Part shown: positions 33,140 to 41,742 of the stretch, piece after piece
Layout: each line of letters opens with the position of its first letter
Position numbering within the stretch: position 1 is the stretch's first letter
NCBI GenBank assembly: GCA_040902535.1
Contig: JBBDXD010000028.1
Location: 86,326 to 150,325 of the forward strand
Length of the DNA stretch: 64,000 nucleotides
Direction: 5' to 3'
Source of the DNA: Dehalococcoidia bacterium
Lineage (GTDB): Bacteria; Chloroflexota; Dehalococcoidia; DSTF01; JACRBR01
The notes under the pieces: model-generated
The model's database searches: none
The model's input: the letters and a program-made list of their open reading frames with translations, nothing else
What the model was told of the DNA's origin: nothing
Position numbers and translations under genes: made by a program

Positions 33140-35866
33140 CTACGCGGCGCCGTGGCACTTCTTGTATTTCTTGCCGCTGCCGCAGGGACACTGCTCGTTG
33201 CGGCCCACCTTCTGCGCGGACACGACGGTCTGACCGTTGCCGCCCTCGCCGGGCTGATTGGTGCGCAGGTTACGCGGCGGCGCCTTCACGCCCGCCGCCG
33301 CCGCGATCGCGCGGCCCGCGCGGTCATCGGTCATGACCGGGGCGGCCTGGCTGGCGCCGTTCGCTTCGGTGACGCCCGGCTGCTGCGCGACGGACAGCGG
33401 GGGCGGCGTCGGGCGCGCCGGCTGCTGCTGCTTGATCTCGACGTGGTAGATGGAGCGCGCAATGCGATTGCGGATGTTGCCGAGCAACTGGCCCCACATG
33501 TCGTGCGCTTCGCGCTTGTACGCGACGAGCGGATCCTGCTGCCCGTACGCAGACAGGCCGATGCCCTGGCGCATCTCGTCGGTTGCGGTCAGGTGCTCGA
33601 CCCAGAGCGAGTCGATGGAGCGCAGCATGACGAGCCGCTCCAGCTGCCGCATCACGTTCTCGCCGAACTCTTCTTCGCGGTCGTCGTAGGCGTCGTCGGC
33701 GAACTGCAGGATCGCCTGCAGGAGCGCTTCCGGATCCATCTGCTCAATGGCCTCCGGCGTGAACTCGTCGGAGAGCTTCACGGTTGCGTTGATTTCCGCC
33801 AGTAACGCATCGATGTCCCAGTCGGCGGGATCGTCCGTCGGGACATTTGCGTTGACGATAGCCGTCAGCTCTTCGCGCACCATCTCCATGACGTTCGACT
33901 TGAGGTCAGCCCCCTCGAGGATCTTGTTGCGCTCGGTGTAGATCACATCGCGCTGCGTGTTCATGACGTCGTCGTACTCGACGACGTGCTTGCGGATGTC
34001 GAAGTTGTGGCCTTCGACCTTGGTCTGGGCTGTTTCGATCGCCTTGCTGACCCAGCCGCTTTCGATGGGCATGTCTTCTTCCATGCCGAGCCGCGCCATC
34101 ATGTTCGGCAACCACTCCGGCGCGAAGCGGCGCATGATGTCGTCCTCGAACGAGACGTAAAAGCGCGACGTGCCCGGGTCGCCCTGGCGTCCGGAACGGC
34201 CACGGAGCTGGTTGTCGATGCGTCGCGATTCGTGCCGCTCGGTGCCGATGATCATCAGGCCGCCGGCCTCGACGACGCGGTCGTGCTCGTGCTGCCAGTC
34301 GCCGTCTTCGCGCCCTTCCGGCTTGCCGCCGAGGACGATGTCCGTGCCACGGCCCGCCATGTTCGTCGCGATCGTAACGCCGCGGTACTTCCCGGCCTGC
34401 GCGACGATGCCGGCTTCCTTCTCGTGCAGTTTGGCGTTCAGAACCTGGTGCTCGATGCCGCGGCGCTTCAGCAAGTCGGACAGGTACTCCGACTTCTCGA
34501 TCGACACGGTGCCGACGAGGACGGGGCGGCCTTCCTGCTGCAGTTCTTCGATCTCCTCGGCAACGGCTTCGAACTTCGCGCGCTCGGAGCGGTAGACGAG
34601 GTCGTTGAAGTCTTCCCGGACCATCGGCCGGTGCGTCGGGATGGTGACGACCTCGAGCTTGTAAATCTTGAAGAACTCTTCGGCCTCGGTCGCGGCGGTA
34701 CCCGTCATGCCGGCGAGCTTGTGGTAGAGGCGGAAGTAGTTCTGCAGCGTGATCGTGGCGTAGGTGATGGACTCGTTCTGGATCCGCACGCCTTCCTTTG
34801 CCTCGACGGCCTGGTGGAGACCATCGGACCAGCGGCGGCCGAACATGAGACGGCCGGTAAAGTCATCGACGATGACGACTTCGCCGTCTTTCACCACGTA
34901 GTCGACATCGCGCTGGTAGAGGACCTGCGCCTTGAGCGCCGCCTCCATGTAGCGCGTGAGCCGGTAGTTCTCCGGCGCGTAGATGTTCTGCACGCCGAGC
35001 AGCTTCTCAATCTTCTCGATGCCTTCCTCGGTGAGCAAGACGGCGCGCGCCTTAAGGTCGATGGTGTAGTCCTCGTCGACTGCGAGCCGCGGCGCCAGGC
35101 GCGCAAACGTCTGGTAGCGCGCCGCGCTGTCTTCCGCGGGCCCGCTGATGATCAGCGGCGTGCGCGCTTCGTCGATGAGGATGTTGTCGACTTCGTCGAC
35201 GATCGCATAGTGACGCTCGCGCTGGACCGTGGCATCGAGGGAGACGGCCATGTTGTCCCGCAGGTAGTCGAAGCCGAACTCGTGATTGGTGCCGTACGTG
35301 ATATCGGCCTGGTAGGCCTCGCGACGCTGGATCGGCGCCAGGTGCTCCATGTTCTCCGTGTCGCTCTGCTTCTCGCTCATGTAGCGGTACGCGGAGTCAT
35401 GCTGCAGCACGCCGACGCTGAGCCCGAGCATGTCGTAGACCGGGCCGTACCACTGTGCGTCACGCTTGGCGAGATAGTCGTTCACGGTCACCAGGTGGGC
35501 GCCGCGGCCTTCGAGCGCGTTGAGGTAGAGCGGAAGGGTGGCCGTGAGCGTCTTGCCTTCACCCGTTTTCAGCTCGCCGATCTTGCCCTGGTGCAGGACA
35601 ATGGCGCCGATGAGCTGCACATCGTAGGGACGCTGGCCGACGGCCCGCCGCGCGACCTCGCGCACGACGGCGAAGGCCTCCGGGAGCAGGTCGTCGAGCG
35701 TCTCGCCGTCCGCGAGCCGGGCGCGAAACTCGCCCGTGCGGGCCCTGAGCGCCTCGTCCGAGAGCGCCTCGGTCTCCGGCTCGAGCGCGTTGATCTGGTC
35801 GACCAGGGGGAGGTACTTGCGGACCTCACGGTCGTTATCGCCGAAAATCTTAGTGAGAAGCTTCAT
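33140..35866 (-). CDS. secA: Preprotein translocase ATPase SecA
   Basis: SecA drives protein export through SecYEG. The 908-residue protein begins with [21 protein letters not shown] and has Walker [15 protein letters not shown] (about 98-111), [21 protein letters not shown] (DEAD-type motif II), the SWIM/wing region, [15 protein letters not shown], and [31 protein letters not shown]. The C-terminus carries the zinc-binding [13 protein letters not shown] (SEC-C), used to contact SecB or lipids. ATG 35866 has AGGA eight bases upstream. It is transcribed alone; long frames on the other strand are shadows. Confidence 0.98.
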   Translation of the reverse strand: MKLLTKIFGDNDREVRKYLPLVDQINALEPETEALSDEALRARTGEFRARLADGETLDDLLPEAFAVVREVARRAVGQRPYDVQLIGAIVLHQGKIGELKTGEGKTLTATLPLYLNALEGRGAHLVTVNDYLAKRDAQWYGPVYDMLGLSVGVLQHDSAYRYMSEKQSDTENMEHLAPIQRREAYQADITYGTNHEFGFDYLRDNMAVSLDATVQRERHYAIVDEVDNILIDEARTPLIISGPAEDSAARYQTFARLAPRLAVDEDYTIDLKARAVLLTEEGIEKIEKLLGVQNIYAPENYRLTRYMEAALKAQVLYQRDVDYVVKDGEVVIVDDFTGRLMFGRRWSDGLHQAVEAKEGVRIQNESITYATITLQNYFRLYHKLAGMTGTAATEAEEFFKIYKLEVVTIPTHRPMVREDFNDLVYRSERAKFEAVAEEIEELQQEGRPVLVGTVSIEKSEYLSDLLKRRGIEHQVLNAKLHEKEAGIVAQAGKYRGVTIATNMAGRGTDIVLGGKPEGREDGDWQHEHDRVVEAGGLMIIGTERHESRRIDNQLRGRSGRQGDPGTSRFYVSFEDDIMRRFAPEWLPNMMARLGMEEDMPIESGWVSKAIETAQTKVEGHNFDIRKHVVEYDDVMNTQRDVIYTERNKILEGADLKSNVMEMVREELTAIVNANVPTDDPADWDIDALLAEINATVKLSDEFTPEAIEQMDPEALLQAILQFADDAYDDREEEFGENVMRQLERLVMLRSIDSLWVEHLTATDEMRQGIGLSAYGQQDPLVAYKREAHDMWGQLLGNIRNRIARSIYHVEIKQQQPARPTPPPLSVAQQPGVTEANGASQAAPVMTDDRAGRAIAAAAGVKAPPRNLRTNQPGEGGNGQTVVSAQKVGRNEQCPCGSGKKYKKCHGAA

Positions 35867-36146
35867 GAGTGTCCTGCGCGCGTCCGCGCGCGAATTGCGT
35901 GTGTCGGGACAGTGTACCGAACGCAGGAGCGAAGCTGCGTCGGCGGCGGCCATTACGGAAGTGAGACGAATGCCCTATCTTGGCCGTCCTCGATGAATAC
36001 GCCGCACAGGCAGGGAATGTGGCCGTTCGGCCCCGCCCGACCTCGAAGATCCGTCCCAGATCCGCGGTCGCGCGGCCGAACATAGGATTGGGGTTAGATG
36101 GGAAGCCGGGCCAGGGAGCCCTTCGTCCCGCGTGGTCGAAGACATG

Positions 36147-36174
36147 GTGAAGGCCGGGGTTACCCGGCCTTCAC
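36147..36174. terminator. Perfect 12-bp stem-loop in the secA-SWIM gap
   Basis: GTGAAGGCCGGG and CCCGGCCTTCAC pair around GTTA. There is no T-tract on either side, so its role as a terminator is not certain. Apart from this, 35,867-36,279 shows no convincing gene. Confidence 0.5.
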
Positions 36175-36279
36175 GGCGTCTATTCAGTTCCATTGGCCTC
36201 GCGGGCAGTCTCGGCGCTCCACGCTGGTCTCACTGACCAGCTCACGCGGCGACCGCACCCTGAAGACCCACGACGAGCC

Positions 36280-36540
36280 CTACGCGTGCGCCATCTCTGG
36301 CGTGATAGCCGCGACGGGGATCATGCCATCTAGCACGCGTTCGAGGGCCATGGTGTGCGCACAGGCGCCCCAACCGGCAAAGAAGTCACACGAGCACTTC
36401 CAGGCCTCGCCATCGAGTCCGACGCTGTGGTTCTCGTTTTCACCTCGGAACTCGACTTGCAGGCTATTGACGTGCATCCTGTCACGCTCCTGCGCGTAGC
36501 GCTTGGCCTTATTGACCTTGCCGATCAGTCCAGAGTTCAT
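36280..36540 (-). CDS. SWIM zinc-finger protein
   Basis: The 86-residue protein consists of little more than one SWIM zinc finger: KCSCDFFAGWGACAHTMAL gives the CxCxnCxH ligand set, preceded by VEFRGENENHSVGLDGEAW. SWIM fingers bind DNA or protein partners. ATG 36540 has AAGGAAA upstream, and a longer open frame (to 36633) would run through a terminator hairpin and is rejected. Its 5' leader contains a short peptide gene and an intrinsic terminator, so the gene is probably controlled by attenuation. Confidence 0.85.
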   Translation of the reverse strand: MNSGLIGKVNKAKRYAQERDRMHVNSLQVEFRGENENHSVGLDGEAWKCSCDFFAGWGACAHTMALERVLDGMIPVAAITPEMAHA

Positions 36541-36589
36541 GGGGCGGTTTCCTTTCCCTCTGATGCGGGGTGGACCAGTAGACACAAAA

Positions 36590-36615
36590 GCACCGTGTGC
36601 GTGATCACACGGTGC
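36590..36615 (-). terminator. Leader terminator upstream of the SWIM gene
   Basis: On the minus strand GCACCGTGTG pairs perfectly with CACACGGTGC (loop ATCACG), then TTTTG. It lies between the promoter and the SWIM start, so it acts as an attenuator rather than an end-of-gene signal. Confidence 0.75.
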
Positions 36616-36658
36616 AACTGCTGCTGCGTGCATGGGGCGCGGGCCGGGAACAGTCCAA
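36605..36658 (-). CDS. Putative 17-residue leader peptide upstream of the SWIM gene
   Basis: TTG 36658 is preceded by GGAGG (8-base spacing). The peptide would be MDCSRPAPHARSSSCTV, and its TGA stop lies in the stem/loop of the terminator at 36590-36615. A TTGACA (36708-36713) to TATGGT (36684-36689) promoter with an 18-base spacer puts the RNA start near 36,677, just before the GGAGG. Three Ser and a Cys codon directly precede the hairpin. Confidence 0.45.
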   Translation of the reverse strand: MDCSRPAPHARSSSCTV

Positions 36659-36761
36659 GGCGGCGGCCTCCTTCGACCCTTCTACCATAGTACTCGGTCG
36701 AAAAGCCTGTCAACTGTTCCGCGTGAAGGAGACGAAAGTTCTGCGGGTGCGGGCAGCGGCC

Positions 36762-37088
36762 TCAACTCATGCGTAGCTGTGCGATGGCCCGTACGACATC
36801 GGAAGCGCGATACGGGCTCGCCACCACCGCATCGGCGTATGGTGGCGAGGATGGCTCGTCCGGCGCCAGAAGATCGATGACGCGCGCCCCGATCGCATGC
36901 GCGTACCCGGCGATGGTCTCGCGCTCGGCGATGGGGATCTGGGCATTGATCACGAAGATGACGGCATCGACGCAGTTCGGCGCGTCTTCCGGGGTGACCG
37001 TATCCACCAGCAGGCCTTCTTCCTCGAGTGCCCAGCGGAGGAGTTTCTGCAGGGGGCGTTCATTTTCCACCACGACGACGGGCGGCAT
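36762..37088 (-). CDS. Pseudo-receiver domain protein
   Basis: The 108-residue protein has the fold pattern of a response-regulator receiver (VVVVENERPLQKLLRWALEEEGLLVDTV at the start, and VVASPYRASDVVRAIAQL at the end). The usual acidic pair near residue 8 is Glu-Asn, the phosphoacceptor Asp in the third strand is absent (AVIFVINAQIP), and the Lys before the cis-Pro is Ser. It should not be phosphorylated in the classical way. It is transcribed towards the SWIM gene, and 37,089-37,264 upstream is empty of genes. Confidence 0.75.
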   Translation of the reverse strand: MPPVVVVENERPLQKLLRWALEEEGLLVDTVTPEDAPNCVDAVIFVINAQIPIAERETIAGYAHAIGARVIDLLAPDEPSSPPYADAVVASPYRASDVVRAIAQLRMS

Positions 37089-37264
37089 AGACGATCCCTT
37101 CCCTGGCTCCCCTCAGAGGCTCCCGTAGTCAGCGAGAAGCGGCGCCACGCCCAACGCTACGGTACGCCCTGTGCGGCAAGCTGTATACCCACTCGGACAT
37201 AAAGATGATACACCCACAACATACCGATTAGTAGGGCGAGAATCTGCGGGCGGCTTACGTCCTC

Positions 37265-40009
37265 TCAGTTTGATAGATTCCGCACTTCCCCTTCGACGAC
37301 GATCGTCTCTCGCATGCCCAGCTCGTAGTGGTCGGCCGTCTCCCCCTGCACTTCCTCGACGATGCTGCAGAACACTTCGTAGCGGCCCGGTTCCAGCGTC
37401 AGCCGTAGCTCTTCATCCTCGCCGGAGCGGAGAACGGCGCTGCGACCGGCGAGTTCGCGGCCGCCGTCGTCGCGGATACGCATGACGACCAGGTCGTGCG
37501 TCTCGCCGGGCTCGTCGTTCCCGGCAACGTGGCGTTCTTCTTCGTGCTCGGCGAAGAACGTGACGTCGCCGGCGGGAAGGTTCGAGCGGGAGACGTCGAC
37601 ATCGAAGTTGGAGAGCGTGACGCGCGTCTCGTTGGCGGCGAGGGAGGGGTCGGCATCGAACCAGCCGCGGCTGATGCCGGTGAACACGGCGAGCGGCACG
37701 AACAGGATCGCCGCAGCGAGCACCATCGCGACCGCCGGGCCGCCGATCGCCGACCACGAGGACCCGGCGCGAGACGGCTCGTAGACGTTCCCGCTCTCGC
37801 GCGCGATCTTCCGCGCCTTGCTGCGCAGCCGCAGGCTGTTCGTCATGACCGAGACCGAACTGAACGCCATCGCCGCGCCCGCGATGATCGGATTGAGCAG
37901 GCCCGCCGCCGCGATGGGGATCGCGAGGACGTTGTAGCCGAAGGCCCACACCAGGTTCTGCTTGATCGTCGTCAGCGTATTGCGGCTGAGCGCGATCGCC
38001 TCAGCGACCTTGCTGATGTCGCCGTTGAGCAGCGTGATGTCACCCGCCTCGATCGCGACGTCGGTGCCGGTGCTCATCGCGATGCCGATATCGGCCTGCG
38101 CCAGCGCCGGTGCGTCGTTGACGCCGTCACCGGCCATGGCGACGCGGAGGCCCTGCGCTTGCAGCTCGCGCACGAGTTGAAGCTTGTCTTCGGGGCGCGC
38201 CTGGGCGCGCACCTCGCGGATGCCGACGCTTTGCGCCACCGTCGCCGCGGCGCGTTCGTTATCGCCGGTCATCATGATCACGCGCAGACCGAGCGCGTGA
38301 AGCGCATCGACGGCGCGGCCGGCGTTCTTCTTCACCTCGTCAGCAATGCCGATCACGCCGGCGCCGCTGCCATCGACCGCGGCGAAGATCACGGTGCGGC
38401 CCATCTCTTCGAGGCGTGCGGACTCCGCGAGGGCATCGTTGTCGAGCGCGATGCCCTGTTCTTCGAGCAGTCGCCGGTTGCCGGCGATTACGCGCTTGCC
38501 GTCGACCGTCGCCGCGACGCCGCGCGCCGTCAACGACTCGAAGTCCGTCGCGGCGGGCAGGTCGTAGCCGGCATCGACCGCCGCATCGACGATGGCGCGG
38601 CTCAGCGGGTGGTCGCTGCCGCGCTCGGCCGCCGCGACGATGGTGAGCAGCGCCTGTTCGGACATGACGCCGGTCGGGATCGCCTCTGTCACCTGCGGAC
38701 GGCCTTCGGTCAGCGTGCCCGTCTTGTCCAGCACCACGACATTGAGGCCGCGCACGCGCTCCAGCACCTCGGCGTTTTTGATGAGGATGCCACGCTCCGC
38801 GCCGATGCCCGTGCCCACCATGATCGCCGTCGGCGTCGCGAGCCCGAGCGCGCAGGGGCAGGCGATGACGAGCACGGCGACGGCTGCGCGCATCGCGAAG
38901 ATCCACTGGCTGTCGGACCAGGCGTGCTCGGGTTCCGTCAGCATGCCCCAGCCGAGAAACGAGCCGGCGGCGATGACGATGACGATAGGGACGAAGATCG
39001 CGGCGACCTGGTCGACCAATCGCTGGATCGGCGCCTTGGAGCCCTGCGCTTCTTCCACCATGCGCGCCATCTGCGCGAGCGTAGTGCCCTCGCCGACGGC
39101 CGTGGCCTCGACGTAGATGACGCCGCCCTGGTTAATCGTGCTGCCGATGACGCGGTCGCCGGTGCGCTTTTCGACGGGGATCGACTCGCCGGTGATCATC
39201 GCTTCGTCGATGGCGCTGTGTCCTTCGCGGACGATGCCGTCGACCGCCACCTTTTCGCCGGGGCGCACGACGAACACGTCGCCGACGCGCACGTCATCGA
39301 TCGTTACTTCGACTTCGGCGCCGTCACGGAGCACGCGCGCCGACTTCGCCGAGAGACCAAGCAGCTTGCCGATGGCGTCGGATGCGGCGCGCTTCGAACG
39401 CTCTTCGAAGTACTTGCCGAGCGTGATGAATACGAGCACCGCAGCCGAGACATCGAGGAACATCACGTACGGCTGTTCCGTGATGACGACCCAGGCGCTG
39501 TAGCCGTATGCGACGCTCGTGCCGAGCGCGATCAGGACATCCATGTTTGGATTGAGGTGGCGCAACGACGCGAAGCTGCTCTTGTAGTAGCGCCAGCCGA
39601 GCCCGAGTTGAATCGGCGTCGCGAGCGCGAGGACGATCCAGCCGTGCAGGTTCGGGTCGTCGTTGATGTAGATGTTCGCGATGTCCATCGCCATCGACAG
39701 GATGACGACGGGGATCGCCAGCGCGGCGCCGAACAGCACCTCGAAGAGCGTCGTGCGCGCGTGGTGCGCGCGCTCGTCGGCGTGCTCAGAAGCCGGGGCG
39801 GCCTGGTAGCCGGCTTTCTCGACCGCCGCCATCAGGTGCTCGACGTGGACGTCGGGACCGGCGACGACATGCGCCTTCTCCGACGCGAAGTTCACGTTCG
39901 CCGACTCGACGCCCTCGACCTTGCCGAGCGCGCGTTCGACGCGGCGCACGCAGGAGGCGCACGTCATACCGGAGATGTCTAATGTCGTGTTGATCTGCTG
40001 TGTGGCCAT
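37265..40009 (-). CDS. copA: Copper-exporting P1B-type ATPase with C-terminal cupredoxin domain
   Basis: The 914-residue pump exports Cu(I). Features: an N-terminal HMA domain with GMTCASC (Cys17, Cys20), eight core membrane helices, the ion-site CPC at 384-386, the phosphorylated DKTGTLT (Asp428), and the [11 protein letters not shown] hinge. Beyond the normal end is an extra membrane helix (about 756-778). A cupredoxin-like domain of about 120 residues follows (794-914) with all four type-1 copper ligands placed: His838 (ETHDLVV), Cys881 (EVFCSIV), His894 and Met899 (DHYELGM). The extra helix puts this domain outside, where it could accept the pumped copper (inference). It lies downstream of csoR and copZ. 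Confidence 0.95.
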   Translation of the reverse strand: MATQQINTTLDISGMTCASCVRRVERALGKVEGVESANVNFASEKAHVVAGPDVHVEHLMAAVEKAGYQAAPASEHADERAHHARTTLFEVLFGAALAIPVVILSMAMDIANIYINDDPNLHGWIVLALATPIQLGLGWRYYKSSFASLRHLNPNMDVLIALGTSVAYGYSAWVVITEQPYVMFLDVSAAVLVFITLGKYFEERSKRAASDAIGKLLGLSAKSARVLRDGAEVEVTIDDVRVGDVFVVRPGEKVAVDGIVREGHSAIDEAMITGESIPVEKRTGDRVIGSTINQGGVIYVEATAVGEGTTLAQMARMVEEAQGSKAPIQRLVDQVAAIFVPIVIVIAAGSFLGWGMLTEPEHAWSDSQWIFAMRAAVAVLVIACPCALGLATPTAIMVGTGIGAERGILIKNAEVLERVRGLNVVVLDKTGTLTEGRPQVTEAIPTGVMSEQALLTIVAAAERGSDHPLSRAIVDAAVDAGYDLPAATDFESLTARGVAATVDGKRVIAGNRRLLEEQGIALDNDALAESARLEEMGRTVIFAAVDGSGAGVIGIADEVKKNAGRAVDALHALGLRVIMMTGDNERAAATVAQSVGIREVRAQARPEDKLQLVRELQAQGLRVAMAGDGVNDAPALAQADIGIAMSTGTDVAIEAGDITLLNGDISKVAEAIALSRNTLTTIKQNLVWAFGYNVLAIPIAAAGLLNPIIAGAAMAFSSVSVMTNSLRLRSKARKIARESGNVYEPSRAGSSWSAIGGPAVAMVLAAAILFVPLAVFTGISRGWFDADPSLAANETRVTLSNFDVDVSRSNLPAGDVTFFAEHEEERHVAGNDEPGETHDLVVMRIRDDGGRELAGRSAVLRSGEDEELRLTLEPGRYEVFCSIVEEVQGETADHYELGMRETIVVEGEVRNLSN

Positions 40010-40027
40010 GATGCTGTGTCCTCTAGC

Positions 40028-40102
40028 GCTGCGATCTGTTGTCTGTTGTTTGTTGTTTGTCGTTTGTCGTTCGCGTAGGGGCGCACCGCTATGCGCCCCT
40101 AC
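40028..40102. repeat. TGTTGTTTG word tract followed by an 11-bp palindrome
   Basis: Between copZ and copA are TGTTGTCTGTTGTTTGTTG-type words (40,036-40,070), then the hairpin GTAGGGGCGCA / TGCGCCCCTAC (40075-40102). This could act as a weak transcription or mRNA-stability element between the two genes. Confidence 0.65.
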
Positions 40103-40129
40103 CTGAGCCCCTGTCTGTGCGTCTGCGCG

Positions 40130-40339
40130 TTACGCGCGGACCGCCGCCTCGTAGCCTTCTTCTTCGATGGCGTCGACGATCTTGCTCTCGTCGAACTCGC
40201 CCTCGACCTTCGCGGAGTTCGATGCGAGTTCCACGATCACCTGCGTGACGCCCGGCACGCCCTGAACCGCCTGCGTCACGTGGTGCACGCAGTTGTCGCA
40301 GGTCATGCCCTTCACGTCGAACAGTAGTGTCTTGCTCAT
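40130..40339 (-). CDS. copZ: Copper chaperone CopZ (HMA domain)
   Basis: The 69-residue protein is a single heavy-metal-associated domain with the Cu(I)-binding motif GMTCDNCVHHV and the typical beta-alpha-beta pattern (VIVELASNSAKVEGEFDESKIVDAIEEEGYEA). It would carry Cu(I) in the cytoplasm to CopA. Its gene lies between csoR and copA on one transcript. Confidence 0.95.
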   Translation of the reverse strand: MSKTLLFDVKGMTCDNCVHHVTQAVQGVPGVTQVIVELASNSAKVEGEFDESKIVDAIEEEGYEAAVRA

Positions 40340-40423
40340 GGTTGTGATTGCCTCCAGTCAAAAACGCTGTGTGCCTGCGTCGCTATCGTTCCGGTCCCGC
40401 TTCCCGCTTCTCGCCTCACGCGT

Positions 40424-40690
40424 CTATTTCCCCGCCAGCTCGTAGAGCTCGCCCAACTCCCCGAGCACCTGCTCGTCGCGGCCTTCGCGAATGCCTTCGA
40501 CGACGCACGTGCGCAGGTGACCGTCGAGCATCATGCCCTCCATCTTTTCGATGGCGCGGCGGACGGCGTAGGTCTGCTTGAGCACGTCGACGCAGTACTT
40601 GTCCGCTTCGATCATGCGGCGGATGCCGGCCAGGTGGCCGTCGATGAAGTTGAGGCGCTTGAGGACGTCGGTCTTGGTCTCGTCTCGCAT
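40424..40690 (-). CDS. csoR: CsoR-family copper-sensing repressor
   Basis: The 88-residue all-helical protein has the C-H-C copper site: Cys in DKYCVDVLKQ, and His and Cys in DGHLRTCVVEG. The N-terminal LKRLNFIDGHLAGIRRMIEADK is typical of the family. Cu(I) binding releases it from DNA and derepresses copZ and copA. Two GC-rich dyads around its own promoter look like its operators. Confidence 0.95.
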   Translation of the reverse strand: MRDETKTDVLKRLNFIDGHLAGIRRMIEADKYCVDVLKQTYAVRRAIEKMEGMMLDGHLRTCVVEGIREGRDEQVLGELGELYELAGK

Positions 40691-40703
40691 CGCTCTCTCC
40701 CAG

Positions 40704-40773
40704 ACCCCATGGGTAGGGGTATAGACCCACGATAGCGCTTCCGACGCGGGCTGTCAACCCCCTGGCGGGGGGT
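40704..40773 (-). promoter_or_regulatory. csoR promoter with two CsoR-type operators
   Basis: On the minus strand TTGACA (40752-40757) and TATCGT (40729-40734) are spaced by 17 bases. ACCCC/GGGGT dyads lie on both sides: ACCCCCTGGCGGGGGGT (40757-40773) touches the -35, and ACCCCATGGGTAGGGGT (40704-40720) lies just after the expected start of transcription. Both match the C/G-tract dyads that CsoR proteins bind (family knowledge). Confidence 0.8.
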
Positions 40774-40825
40774 ACGCCCGGTCGATGTCCAGCTCGGAGG
40801 TCGAAGGGGTCAGACCGCGCATACA

Positions 40826-41446
40826 ATGTCCAGCCTGGGAGGACGTCATTTGCCTGCGGAATACGTTTGGGACGCGCTGACGCCGGTGCAGGCGCGCGAA
40901 CTCTTTCGCGCGTTCACCCGTCCGTGGTGGGTGGCCGGCGGCTGGGCGCTCGACCTTCACCTGGGCCGCGAGACGCGACGGCACGAGGACATTGACCTGG
41001 CGATGCTGCGTGGCGACGAGATCGCGCTCGCCGAGATGCTGCCCGGCTGGGACATCTGCATCGCGGAGGCGGGAGCGCTAATCCCGTGGCACGGTGAGCG
41101 GCCGCTCGACATGCCGTACCACCAGTTCTGGGTGCGCCGCGAACGCGACGGCCCGTGGAGGTTCGAAGTGCTGCTCGAAGACCACGACGGCGCCGGCGCA
41201 TGGCGTTGTCGGCGGGACCATCGCGTGACGCTGCCAATCAAGCGCGTCGGGCGAGTGTCGTCTGACGGCATCCCGTACGTGGCGCCGGAGATCGCGCTGC
41301 TGTACAAGGCGAAGGGCCACGAGATCGCGAAGAACGCGGCGGACTTCACGTCGACACTGCCGTCGCTCGACGAAGGCGCGCGGCGGTGGTTGCGTGATGC
41401 GCTGGATGTGGCGCACGCGGAGCATCCGTGGTTGAAGGTGTTGTAG
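40826..41446 (+). CDS. Nucleotidyltransferase-fold protein (AadB/LinA-like)
   Basis: The 206-residue protein has the minimal nucleotidyltransferase pattern WWVAGGWALDLHLGRETRRHEDIDLAML, with the two metal-binding Asp in DIDL, and a later PEIALLYKAKGH. Relatives adenylylate aminoglycosides or lincosamides, but most are uncharacterised, so the substrate is unknown. Two starts are possible: ATG 40826, directly after a TACAAT -10 (40822-40827), or TTG 40850 with GGGAGG upstream. The second leaves a more typical N-terminus. Confidence 0.82.
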   Translation: MSSLGGRHLPAEYVWDALTPVQARELFRAFTRPWWVAGGWALDLHLGRETRRHEDIDLAMLRGDEIALAEMLPGWDICIAEAGALIPWHGERPLDMPYHQFWVRRERDGPWRFEVLLEDHDGAGAWRCRRDHRVTLPIKRVGRVSSDGIPYVAPEIALLYKAKGHEIAKNAADFTSTLPSLDEGARRWLRDALDVAHAEHPWLKVL

Positions 41447-41506
41447 AAGCGGCGAAGTGTTGACGTGAGCCAAGCAACGCGCTGAGGTGCGCTTCGCGCA
41501 CAACCC

Positions 41507-41529
41507 GCGCGGGCTGAAAGCCCGCGCTC
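41507..41529. repeat. GCGCGGGCTGAAAGCCCGCGC palindrome
   Basis: This is another copy of the window-wide palindrome, 20 bases upstream of the valS promoter. Confidence 0.8.
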
Positions 41530-41548
41530 GTGTGGGAGGCAGAGGCGA

Positions 41549-41577
41549 CTGACGGCCGATGACCGATCGTGTAGAAT
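41549..41577 (+). promoter_or_regulatory. valS leader promoter
   Basis: CTGACG (41549-41554) and TAGAAT (41572-41577) are spaced by 17 bases. Transcription would begin at about 41,584-41,586, at or next to the leader peptide ATG, making that peptide leaderless or nearly so. Confidence 0.7.
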
Positions 41578-41585
41578 CAGGCACC

Positions 41586-41642
41586 ATGACTGGCACGCAA
41601 GCGCAGGCTGTAGTAGTAGTACCGGCGCGAGGGGTTCGCTGA
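41586..41642 (+). CDS. valS leader peptide with four consecutive Val codons
   Basis: ATG 41586 opens an 18-codon frame reading MTGTQAQAVVVVPARGVR and ending in TGA. Codons 9-12 are GTA GTA GTA GTA, a Val codon little used in the GC-rich genes here, and a fifth Val (GTT) follows. An intrinsic terminator lies 35 bases after the stop and valS itself follows. This is the layout of a ribosome-mediated attenuator: scarce Val-tRNA stalls the ribosome at the GTA run and prevents termination, raising ValRS synthesis. The antiterminator pairing was not resolved by eye. Confidence 0.8.
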   Translation: MTGTQAQAVVVVPARGVR

Positions 41643-41674
41643 CCGGTCGCAGGCGCGCGCGCATCGACAGGAAC

Positions 41675-41703
41675 AAGGCCCCGGCAGAAAGCGCGGGGCT
41701 TTC
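41675..41703 (+). terminator. valS leader intrinsic terminator
   Basis: GCCCCG (41678-41683) pairs with CGGGGC (41694-41699), extended by AAG/TTT pairs, with loop GCAGAAAGCG, then TTTCTC. It sits between leader peptide and valS. Confidence 0.8.
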
Positions 41704-41742
41704 TCATTGCCTCCAGCCAACGGTCCGACGACGGAGATCCAC

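Noticed and set aside
33986-36085. 699-codon plus-strand frame
   Set aside because: It is antisense to secA; codon phase mirrors that gene.
36280-36633. Longer SWIM protein starting at ATG 36633
   Set aside because: It has no ribosome site, and the extra residues are encoded through a terminator hairpin; ATG 36540 has AAGGAAA upstream.
37496-39982. 828-codon plus-strand frame
   Set aside because: It is antisense to copA, and the composition is Arg/Asp/His-rich noise.
40826-41446. Calling the nucleotidyltransferase and the two APH-fold genes antibiotic resistance genes
   Set aside because: Only fold-level motifs are visible; these families contain many housekeeping enzymes.
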